Source of the DNA: Comamonas sp. lk
GTDB taxonomy: Bacteria > Pseudomonadota > Gammaproteobacteria > Burkholderiales > Burkholderiaceae_C
Direction: 5' to 3'
Length of the DNA stretch: 52,742 nucleotides
Assembly: GCA_945860595.1 (NCBI GenBank)
Contig: CAMAQV010000017.1
Location: 1 to 52,742, forward strand
Shown here: positions 46,506-52,742 of the stretch, piece by piece
Layout: the number at the start of each line of letters is the position of its first letter
How positions within the stretch are numbered: position 1 is the stretch's first letter
Notes under the pieces: model-generated
Database searches by the model: none
Told to the model about the DNA's origin: nothing
Seen by the model: the letters and a program-made list of their open reading frames with translations, nothing else
Made by a program: the position numbers and the translations under genes

Positions 46506-46967
46506 ATGAACGACAGTGAATTTAGGGGCAGGTTTCTCAAAACGGTTGAGAATCGCGAAAATCCTTTCCATGTCCTAGTATGGATCAACGGGGAACCCGT
46601 GATCGGCGAGGGAACATATATCGGTGGATTTTCTGAGATTAATGCAAAAGGGGCAAGCGTCGTTATCGGAAGTTATTGTGACATCGCGTCCTTTGTTGCC
46701 ATAAATACGGCTGACTCACATCGACGGTGCATTGGGTTGGCTGAGATTAATGAAAAAAAGAATATTTTCATAGGCGACCATGTTTTCATTGGCTCCCATT
46801 CTGTTATTCTCGGTGGGGTTGATATTGGCCACCACAGCGTGATTGGTGCAGGATCAGTCGTTCGTGAGGGTGTGATACCGCCATTCTCGCTCGTATTGGG
46901 CGATGTGGTGAAGCCTGGCTACTATGCGGCAGAATATCAAGCCATGCACGGAACAGCGCAACCTTGA
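46506..46967 (+). CDS. Hexapeptide-repeat (left-handed beta-helix) acyltransferase
   Basis: 153-residue trimeric acyltransferase. Repeats of the IGSYCDI/IGDHVFIGSHSVILGGVDIGHHSVIGAGSVV type cover residues 55-130 and the PPFSLVLGDVVKPGYY end is typical. No GNAT-type PseH is seen in the window, so this may supply the missing N-acetylation, or it may O-acetylate the nonulosonate; undecided. It follows pseI by three bases and overlaps the next gene by one. Confidence 0.82.
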   Translation: MNDSEFRGRFLKTVENRENPFHVLVWINGEPVIGEGTYIGGFSEINAKGASVVIGSYCDIASFVAINTADSHRRCIGLAEINEKKNIFIGDHVFIGSHSVILGGVDIGHHSVIGAGSVVREGVIPPFSLVLGDVVKPGYYAAEYQAMHGTAQP

Positions 46968-48007
46968 TGATTGCGCATAACCGTCCCCACATCACGAAAG
47001 AAGACCGAGCTGCTGTGGACCGGGTGCTGCAAAGCGGTTGGATTGCTCAGGGTGTGGAGGTTAATGCGCTTGAAGCTGGTTTCGCCGATCTCCTTGGCGG
47101 GGGAGACGCATGTGCCGTATCTAGTGGCACTGCGGCACTTTTTCTTGCATTGAAAGCGCTGGGCGCTGGGGAGGGATGGAAGGTGGCTGTGCCGACCTAT
47201 GCTTGTTCTGCGTTGTTGAATGCTGTCCATCATGCCGGTGCTTCCCCCGTGCTGGCTGATGTGATGTCGGACACTTTCTGCATGGATCCGTCTCATCGCG
47301 TATTGGAAGATGCGGACATTGTGATCGCGGTCAACACATATGGCGCTCAGGCAGACCTGCGTGCGATTCGCCGCACAGGACAGAAGGTCATCGAGGATTG
47401 TTGTCATTCCCTAGGCGCAGTGCACAGGCCGCAAGACGAGGAAGGTGACGCCGCCATTTTTTCGTTCTATGCGACCAAGCTGATCACGGGTGGGCAGGGT
47501 GGTTTGGTTTGGGCGCGAGGAACGGCCACGGCCGAAGCAGTGCGAGACTACCGACAGTTTGATTGTCGTGAATCTTATCAGCCACGGTTCAATTTGCAAA
47601 TGACAGATTTGCAGGCCGCTCTCATCAACAGTCAGATGCGACGGTTGAAGAATATTCGTCAGCGCAGGCAAGACATCGCTCAAACCTATCTTTCTGCCCT
47701 CCCTGATGGCTTAACGGCTCAGTCCCGGACGATTGGATCGGAGAGCATACCCTATCGTTTTGTAGTGTGCGCACCGGGCAGGGCGGTGCGTGATGCCTTA
47801 AAGCAGCATTTGTCCGATGCAGGTGTGGGGTCGGCGGTCCCGATCGAAAGATACGAGCTTTTGCACAGATACCTGAATCTGTCGCCCCAGGATTTTCCTG
47901 TTGCAGAACGACTTGCAGATGTGACCCTGTCTTTGCCCGTCCATACGGGGTTGACCGACGAGGAAATCGACCATGTTGTCCATACAATTAGGAGCTTCCA
48001 TCCGTGA
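46967..48007 (+). CDS. DegT/DnrJ/EryC1-family aminotransferase (terminal module)
   Basis: 346-residue PLP aminotransferase. SGWIAQGVEVNALEAGFADLLGG, CAVSSGTAALFLALKALG, VIEDCCHSLGAVH and PLP lysine FSFYATKLITGGQGGLV; PRFNLQMTDLQAALINSQMRRL fits sugar aminotransferases. A second aminotransferase besides PseC, implying another amino sugar in the island. ATG at 46967 (TGATG overlap) chosen; a TTG at 46964 is also open. It overlaps the WbqC gene by four bases. Confidence 0.88.
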   Translation: MIAHNRPHITKEDRAAVDRVLQSGWIAQGVEVNALEAGFADLLGGGDACAVSSGTAALFLALKALGAGEGWKVAVPTYACSALLNAVHHAGASPVLADVMSDTFCMDPSHRVLEDADIVIAVNTYGAQADLRAIRRTGQKVIEDCCHSLGAVHRPQDEEGDAAIFSFYATKLITGGQGGLVWARGTATAEAVRDYRQFDCRESYQPRFNLQMTDLQAALINSQMRRLKNIRQRRQDIAQTYLSALPDGLTAQSRTIGSESIPYRFVVCAPGRAVRDALKQHLSDAGVGSAVPIERYELLHRYLNLSPQDFPVAERLADVTLSLPVHTGLTDEEIDHVVHTIRSFHP

Positions 48008-48723
48008 TTCTTACTGCACATCAGCCTGTCTATATTCCGTGGCTGGGGCTATTCCACAAGATAGCACTTTCGGACTCGTTCGTTTCATTCGACCAGGTGC
48101 AATACCAGCCCAAGGACTGGAACAACCGCAACCAGATCAAAACCCTGCAAGGCCCAATTTGGCTGACTGTTCCTGTCTTGCGCAAAGGGTATCTTGATAA
48201 GTCTATCAGCGATATCGGTATCAACAATACTGTTCCTTGGGCCAAGAAGCACTGGAAGAGCTTGACTGTTGCCTATGCCAAAGCACCGTATTTCAAGAGG
48301 TATGCATCATTTCTTGAGGACATCTATTCACGACACTGGGAATCCTTGGTGGAGCTGAATGAGACCATGCTCAAGGGCTTTCTTGATATTCTGGGGATCA
48401 CTGTTCCCGTGCGCTCCGCTTCTAAGTGGAACTTCAAGGGAGAAAAAAGCGGTCTGGTATTGGATATGTGTCAGCAACTGGGTGCAACCGATTACATCTT
48501 CGGCGCGCTTGGGCGTGGCTATGCGGACTTAGACGCATTCATTGCGGCTGGCGTTAGGCCGCATTTTCAGGATTACAAGCATCCTATTTATCCACAACTA
48601 CATGGGGAATTTTTGCCGCACATGAGCATTCTAGATTTACTTTTCAATTGCGGCGATGAAAGCAGATCTATCTTGTTATCCAGCAACGTTACACGTGAAG
48701 AATTTTTGAAAGGGAAAGCATGA
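48004..48723 (+). CDS. WbqC-family protein
   Basis: 239-residue WbqC-like protein, a family tied to O-antigen and glycan gene clusters but of uncertain biochemistry. Signature start MILTAHQPVYIPWLGLFHKIALSDSFVSFDQVQYQPKDWNNRNQIKT and the PHMSILDLLFNCGDESRSIL end. GTG start overlapping the aminotransferase stop; ATGA overlap with the next gene. By context it may help load or modify the amino sugar made by the adjacent genes. Confidence 0.85.
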   Translation: MILTAHQPVYIPWLGLFHKIALSDSFVSFDQVQYQPKDWNNRNQIKTLQGPIWLTVPVLRKGYLDKSISDIGINNTVPWAKKHWKSLTVAYAKAPYFKRYASFLEDIYSRHWESLVELNETMLKGFLDILGITVPVRSASKWNFKGEKSGLVLDMCQQLGATDYIFGALGRGYADLDAFIAAGVRPHFQDYKHPIYPQLHGEFLPHMSILDLLFNCGDESRSILLSSNVTREEFLKGKA

Positions 48724-49766
48724 CGACAGAAATTGTAGGCATCGGAGACCGTCAGATCGGGCCAGGACAACCTTGCTTTCTTATCGTTGAGGTGGGAACC
48801 ACCAGCCTGGGCGATATCAATAACGCGCTGAAGCTGGTTGAAGCCTGCGCCGAGGCGGGTGTTGATGCAGCAAAATTTCAGGTAATAGACCCGGACCAGC
48901 TTTCCGATACAACCGTCGAATACGGCTACTCGTCTGGCGGCAAGAAATACTCTGCCAACATGAAGGAAATGTTTAGCACTCTTCAGTTCACGCGAGACGA
49001 ATGGCGTCAGATTCGCGATGCTTGTCATGAACGCGGTCTGATGTTCTTTTCCACTGTTGATTACGCAACCGGCGTGGACATAATGGAAGAGTTGGATGTC
49101 CCAGTTCACAAGATGGGGGCATGGGATGTCACATATCGCCCCTTGGTGGAAAAGATCGGGCGTACAGGCAAATCACTCTTCGTGGATCTGGGGCCTTGCA
49201 CCGATTCAGAGGCAGATGATCTAGTCAACTGGTACAGAGCCTCAGGCGGGCTGGCGGTTTTGTTTTTGCATGACTTTCATACACAAAAAGAATCCCAAAT
49301 GAACATGAAAGCCATCGCTTACCTAGCCAAGAAGCATCCTTGGCCAGTGGGGTTTTCTTCCCCAGGGCGCGATGATGACCTGGACTTGGTGGCATTGGGA
49401 ATGGGCGCACATTTCATTGAGAAGCGTCTGATCCTAAGTCGTGAGCTAAAGACCTTTCATGCCGACGAGTCGCTTGAACCAACCGAGCTAAAGGCATGGG
49501 TGCAGAGAATCCGCAGGGTCGAGGCATCTTTGGGGCGAGAGGACATTGTTCCCTCCGATGATGATGCACGTATGTCGAAAAATTATTACCGCAGTATCTG
49601 CACCATGTTGCCCGTGGCCAAAGGAGAATTACTAACCGCAAAGAATTTGGATGGAAAGCGCCCAGGTACGGGGATTCCGACGAACGAACTCTCTAGCTAT
49701 ATTGGCAAAAGAGCAACGCGTGATTTGCCAGTCAATCATTTGCTCGAACAAGGAGACGCAGGTTGA
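48720..49766 (+). CDS. Divergent NeuB-family protein lacking both metal-ligand histidines
   Basis: 348 residues with the NeuB barrel and a SAF tail (VAKGELLTAKNLDGKRPGTGIPTNELSSYIGKRA). Comparison with PseI and the NeuB fusion in this window shows that the usual AEIGxNHxG is IVEVGTTSLGD; GxSxH is GFSSP, placing Pro 215 where the first metal His belongs; and EKHFTL is EKRLIL, placing Arg 236 where the second belongs. KFQ and the EKR/E backbone are kept. So a canonical Mn-dependent PEP condensation is unlikely; a changed reaction or a regulatory role is possible. ATG start overlaps the WbqC gene by four bases and the PIG-L gene by four. Confidence 0.85.
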   Translation: MTTEIVGIGDRQIGPGQPCFLIVEVGTTSLGDINNALKLVEACAEAGVDAAKFQVIDPDQLSDTTVEYGYSSGGKKYSANMKEMFSTLQFTRDEWRQIRDACHERGLMFFSTVDYATGVDIMEELDVPVHKMGAWDVTYRPLVEKIGRTGKSLFVDLGPCTDSEADDLVNWYRASGGLAVLFLHDFHTQKESQMNMKAIAYLAKKHPWPVGFSSPGRDDDLDLVALGMGAHFIEKRLILSRELKTFHADESLEPTELKAWVQRIRRVEASLGREDIVPSDDDARMSKNYYRSICTMLPVAKGELLTAKNLDGKRPGTGIPTNELSSYIGKRATRDLPVNHLLEQGDAG

Positions 49767-50446
49767 ATGTAGTTGTCGTTGCCGCCCATCCGGATGACGA
49801 GGTTCTGGGGTGCGGTGGCACCATGGCGCGGCATGTTGCGAATGGCGATCATGTGACCACAATCATTGTGGCGGAGGGGTCAACCAGCCGCCAAACGTCA
49901 CGTGATAGTAAGTCCGATGCCTGTAACCTGTCTGTCCTCAAGAAGTCTGGCTTGAGAGCCAACGCGAAGCTTGGGGTTGATGATGTCAGGTTTCTTGAGT
50001 TTCCTGATAATCGTCTTGACGGTGTGCACCGTCTGGATCTGGTCAAAGCGCTGGAGCAGGTGCTGCCTGACCTTCAGCCCAGCTGTGTCTACACCCATAG
50101 CGCTGCCGACTTGAACATAGACCACCAGTTAGTTCACGAAGCCGTTCTGACTGCTTGTCGTCCTTTTCCTGGGCAAGTGACTCATACCATTCTTTGCTTC
50201 GAAGTCGCCTCCAGTACAGAGTGGCGGGGAGCCGGCAGCGCGGCTCCATTTGTTCCGAACTGGTTTGTCGATATTTCCGCGCATCTTGAAGCGAAAGCCT
50301 CAGCTTTGCAGGAGTATGCAGCCGAGATGCGGGCCTGGCCGCACGCTCGATCTTTGGAAAGCCTAGAGGCGCTGGCTAAATGGCGGGGTGCCAGCATCGG
50401 CGTGGGCGCCGCCGAAGCGTTCCAGCTCGCTCGTCATTTGCGCTGA
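49763..50446 (+). CDS. PIG-L-family N-deacetylase
   Basis: 227-residue zinc-dependent deacetylase of the LmbE/PIG-L family: VVVAAHPDDEVLGCGGTMARH (AHPDDE zinc motif), SCVYTHSAADLNIDHQLVHEA (second His site). It removes an N-acetyl group from an amino sugar, here presumably the sugar built by the adjoining genes. TTG start overlapping the previous stop (TTGA), with no better start in frame. 37 bases before the glycosyltransferase gene. Confidence 0.87.
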   Translation: MNVVVVAAHPDDEVLGCGGTMARHVANGDHVTTIIVAEGSTSRQTSRDSKSDACNLSVLKKSGLRANAKLGVDDVRFLEFPDNRLDGVHRLDLVKALEQVLPDLQPSCVYTHSAADLNIDHQLVHEAVLTACRPFPGQVTHTILCFEVASSTEWRGAGSAAPFVPNWFVDISAHLEAKASALQEYAAEMRAWPHARSLESLEALAKWRGASIGVGAAEAFQLARHLR

Positions 50447-50483
50447 AAAATAACGCGCTCATCAATTCAATGCAAGGTTGTTT

Positions 50484-51197
50484 ATGAGAGAAGACATCAT
50501 TAAGGTTTTCCTAGGCTTCGACCCTATGGAAAGTGTGGCCTGGCATACCATGGTCCATTCCATTCTTCGCCAAAGCAGCCGGCCTGTTGCTATCGTGCCG
50601 GTCAACATACGTAATTTCACGGGATTCTTTCAGAGGGAGCGAGATTCAAAGCAGTCGAATGAGTTCTCTTTTAGTCGATTTCTTGTTCCGTTCTTGAGCG
50701 ACTACAAAGGATATGGTGTTTTCTTTGATTGCGATATGATGTTGCGTTGTGACATTGCAGAAATTTTACAGTCCGTGGAACGTGATCCGGGAAAGGCTGT
50801 GTATGTAGTCAAGCACGATTACCTTCCTCAAGATGGCATCAAGTTCCTTGATAAGGTTCAGTACGCTTATCCGCGCAAAAACTGGTCATCTGTTGTCGTG
50901 TGGAACAGCGCTCATCCGGCTCACATCGGCCTGACGCCAGAATTTGTTCAGACAGCGACAGGCATGCAGTTGCATCGATTTACTTGGCTTCAGGATGATG
51001 AGATCGGCGAACTTGACGTGAAATGGAATTGGCTTGTCGGCGAGTACGCCCATCCACCTGTTGACGTAAAGAATGTCCATTGGACATTAGGTGGACCGTA
51101 TTTTGATGAATATCGGAATGTAGATTTTTCAAGTGAATGGCTTGAAGAATCAATGCTCATGAATTTTTGTGCGCAACGAAAAAGTGAAAGCGATTAA
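50484..51197 (+). CDS. Glycosyltransferase (GT8-like, DxD)
   Basis: 237-residue nucleotide-sugar glycosyltransferase. The metal-binding DxD is in GYGVFFDCDMMLRCDIAEIL near residue 85; the N-terminal KVFLGFDPMESVAWHTMVHSILRQSS is typical of GT8-like enzymes that handle capsule or glycoprotein sugars. The only glycosyltransferase of the island. ATG at 50484 (AAGG upstream) preferred over TTG at 50478. Last gene before the insertion sequence. Confidence 0.8.
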   Translation: MREDIIKVFLGFDPMESVAWHTMVHSILRQSSRPVAIVPVNIRNFTGFFQRERDSKQSNEFSFSRFLVPFLSDYKGYGVFFDCDMMLRCDIAEILQSVERDPGKAVYVVKHDYLPQDGIKFLDKVQYAYPRKNWSSVVVWNSAHPAHIGLTPEFVQTATGMQLHRFTWLQDDEIGELDVKWNWLVGEYAHPPVDVKNVHWTLGGPYFDEYRNVDFSSEWLEESMLMNFCAQRKSESD

Positions 51198-51208
51198 ATA
51201 TTTTGATT

Positions 51209-51228
51209 CAGTAGTGTCCCAACGTTTT
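51209..51228 (+). repeat. Left terminal inverted repeat of IS4-type element
   Basis: CAGTAGTGTCCCAACGTTTT, identical in inverse orientation to 52515-52534. Marks the left end of the insertion sequence. Confidence 0.88.
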
Positions 51229-51347
51229 CACATCAGGGCTTCGTAAGTTAATGATTTACCTTGTTTTTTCATCATTTCAGTCTGGTCTCGATTTGAACTT
51301 CGATTCCATGGCTTATGGTCTTTTGCGTCGTCACGCAAAGAGCCACC

Positions 51348-52514
51348 ATGAACCAAGGCAAGCTTGTTTTCACTCAACTTATGGCGTTTCTGCCATTGAG
51401 CACTTTTCGCCGATGTGTGGCCAAGCACCGCGGCGATCACAAGGTCCAAGAATTCACCTGCATGGACCAGTTTTTGACCATGGCCTTCGCTCAGTTGACC
51501 TACCGCGAGTCTTTGCGCGACATCGAGGTCAATTTGCGTGCCCAAGCCAAGCGGCAGTATCACATGGGTCTGCGCTGCAAGACCGTTTCTCGCAACACCT
51601 TGGCCAATGCCAATGCAACCCGGCCTTGGCGAATCTACGCCGACTTCGCGCAGCACTTGATTACCATGGCGCGCCCTCTGAATTCCCAAGACCCTATGGC
51701 GATCGACTTGGATGCAACCGTCTACGCCTTCGATGCCACGACGATAGACCTTTGCCTGTCGGTGTATCCGTGGGCACCGTTTCGCGCGCACAAGGCGGCC
51801 ATCAAGTTGCACACCCTGCTGGACCTGCGCGGCTCCATACCCACATTCATTCACATCAGCGACGGCAAGACGCACGAGGTCAACACCTTGGACTTGCTGG
51901 ACATCGAGCCTGGCGCCTATTACCTGCTCGATCGTGGCTACTTGGATTTCCAGCGACTGTTTGTGATCCATCAGGCCAACGCCTTCTTCGTCACCCGTGC
52001 CAAGTCCAACACCAAGTTCAAGCGGCGCTACTCCAACCCCGTGGACCGAGCCAGCTCGAACATCGTGTGCGATCAAACCGGCGTACTGACAGTTTTCTAT
52101 TCCAGCAAAGACTATCCCGCCACACTGCGACGCGTGGTCGTCAAGGACGACAGTGGCAAGCGCATCACGTTTTTGACCAACAACTTCGCCCTCAAACCCG
52201 CGTTGATTGCAGATCTGTACCGCCAGCGCTGGCAGGTCGAATTGTTTTTCAAATGGATCAAGCAGCACCTGCGCATCAAGACGTTTTATGGCACCAGCGA
52301 GAACGCGGTCAAGACGCAAATCTGGATCGCGGTCTGCACTTACGTGCTGATCGCCATTGCCAAGAAACGCTTGCATCTGCCCAACAGCCTTCATGAAATC
52401 CTACAAATCTTGAGTTTGACCATGTTTGAAACAACCTCAATAAATCAACTACTTACACCAACCGAACCCGACAAACATTCAGAATTCGAGCCTCAACAGC
52501 TCACTCTCCTCTGA
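51348..52514 (+). CDS. IS4-family DDE transposase
   Basis: 388-residue transposase. MNQGKLVFTQLMAFLPLSTFRRCVAKH at the start; DDE triad Asp in VYAFDATTIDLCL, Asp in YYLLDRGYLDF, and Glu in the YREK-type motif YRQRWQVELFFKWIKQHL. A start at 51348 is used; an in-frame start 11 codons upstream is possible. Complete and apparently functional. Confidence 0.93.
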   Translation: MNQGKLVFTQLMAFLPLSTFRRCVAKHRGDHKVQEFTCMDQFLTMAFAQLTYRESLRDIEVNLRAQAKRQYHMGLRCKTVSRNTLANANATRPWRIYADFAQHLITMARPLNSQDPMAIDLDATVYAFDATTIDLCLSVYPWAPFRAHKAAIKLHTLLDLRGSIPTFIHISDGKTHEVNTLDLLDIEPGAYYLLDRGYLDFQRLFVIHQANAFFVTRAKSNTKFKRRYSNPVDRASSNIVCDQTGVLTVFYSSKDYPATLRRVVVKDDSGKRITFLTNNFALKPALIADLYRQRWQVELFFKWIKQHLRIKTFYGTSENAVKTQIWIAVCTYVLIAIAKKRLHLPNSLHEILQILSLTMFETTSINQLLTPTEPDKHSEFEPQQLTLL

Positions 52515-52534
52515 AAAACGTTGGGACACTACTG
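52515..52534 (-). repeat. Right terminal inverted repeat of IS4-type element
   Basis: Inverse copy of CAGTAGTGTCCCAACGTTTT; right end of the insertion sequence, one base after the transposase stop. Confidence 0.88.
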
Positions 52535-52548
52535 GCAGCAAATATCAA

Positions 52549-52742
52549 ATGAATTCAACCGATATCCTCCACTTCTGGTTCACCGAACTCACCCCCAAGC
52601 AGCACTATGCCAAAGACGCTGCCTTGGACGAAGCCATCCGCACCCGCTTTGGCGCGGCGCTAGAAGCGGCGGCGCGCTGTGAGTTATTCGCCTGGCGCGC
52701 CACGCCCGAGGGGCGGCTGGCCGAGGTCTTGGTGCTGGACCA
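52549..52742 (+). CDS. DUF924-family protein (5' part)
   Basis: Begins at the ATG at 52549 (MNSTDILHFWFTELTPKQHYAKDAA) and is open for 64 codons to the window edge. The ILHFWFxELxPKxHYAKDxxLD and RTRFGAALEAAARCELFAWRATPEGRLAEVLVLDQ pattern is DUF924, a cytosolic family of unknown function. GC-rich, like the left half of the window, so the ordinary chromosome resumes here. The IS end is only 14 bases upstream, so its native promoter may be displaced. Confidence 0.85.
   Translation, partial: MNSTDILHFWFTELTPKQHYAKDAALDEAIRTRFGAALEAAARCELFAWRATPEGRLAEVLVLD

Larger units (their letters stand above)
51209..52534 (+). mobile_element. Complete IS4-family insertion sequence
   Basis: 1326-base element bounded by 20-base perfect inverted repeats (51209-51228 and 52515-52534) and carrying one transposase gene. 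No convincing target-site duplication flanks it: left flank ...ATATTTTGATT and right flank GCAGCAAATATC do not match. It separates the polysaccharide island from a DUF924 housekeeping gene, so it may mark a rearrangement point. Confidence 0.88.

Noticed and set aside
51198..52560. Target-site duplication around the IS
   Set aside because: Flanks compared for ends at several positions; no direct repeat of 8-12 bases was found, so none is claimed.

Overview
The window looks like a chromosomal segment of a high-GC betaproteobacterium, most probably a Comamonadaceae/Rhodoferax-type burkholderialean. This is inferred from gene content and protein style: a SoxBDAG-type oxidase with GlnT, TRAP transport, a LexA box of the CTGT-N8-ACAG type in front of dnaE2, type III pantothenate kinase, fused IcmF mutase, and a MarR-type regulator of the EPS-locus family. 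A BciA-type 8-vinyl reductase suggests a lineage able to make bacteriochlorophyll. No rRNA or tRNA gene and no CRISPR array is visible. No gene-free stretch exceeds 300 bases; the longest (about 150-210 bases, near 17.2, 21.4, 31.3 and 51.2 kb) are described as features.

Positions 1-11071 (all on -) form a catabolic block: SDR, MaoC-type hydratase, TRAP transporter dctPQM, an XRE-cupin regulator, a heterotetrameric sarcosine oxidase / N-methylglutamate dehydrogenase (soxBDAG) and a GlnT/GmaS-type ligase running off the edge. Together they fit uptake and oxidation of an N-methylated amine or amino acid. Positions 11168-27460 are a mosaic of short units: cupin, bciA, an HTTM membrane protein with a companion, LexA-controlled dnaE2 carrying an in-frame palindromic element, BrnTA, a DUF2721 protein, a molybdopterin oxidoreductase, coaX, icmF, HigBA, an orphan AbrB-type antitoxin, and LysE and EamA exporters.

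Positions 27583-51197 (all on +) are a surface-polysaccharide / nonulosonic acid island. It opens with nucleotide-sugar enzymes (gmd, fcl, uxs) and an RfaH-like antiterminator. An ops-like recruitment site and a MarR-type EPS regulator follow. Then comes a tightly overlapped train of genes in which an old GDP-heptose pathway is decaying: gmhB is fused to a ugd fragment and frameshifted, and gmhA is internally deleted. hddC and a CBS-hddA fusion look intact. A nonulosonate set lies inside and after this: a NeuB fused to a xylose-isomerase-like domain, a CMP-sugar synthetase, three SDRs and a stand-alone isomerase-like protein. A pseudaminic acid set follows (pseB, pseC, pseF, pseG, a methyltransferase, pseI, a hexapeptide acyltransferase). 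The end is an unusual module of DegT aminotransferase, WbqC, a third NeuB homologue lacking both expected metal-ligand histidines, a PIG-L deacetylase and a glycosyltransferase. The reading frames from 31439 to 50446 are mostly joined by 1-11 base overlaps, so much of the island is probably co-transcribed and translationally coupled.

The island is closed by a complete IS4-type insertion sequence (51209-52534, 20-base perfect inverted repeats). Beyond it the 5' end of a DUF924 gene resumes ordinary high-GC chromosome. The most novel material is the terminal WbqC-NeuB3 module and the stacked nonulosonate pathways around the decayed heptose genes.
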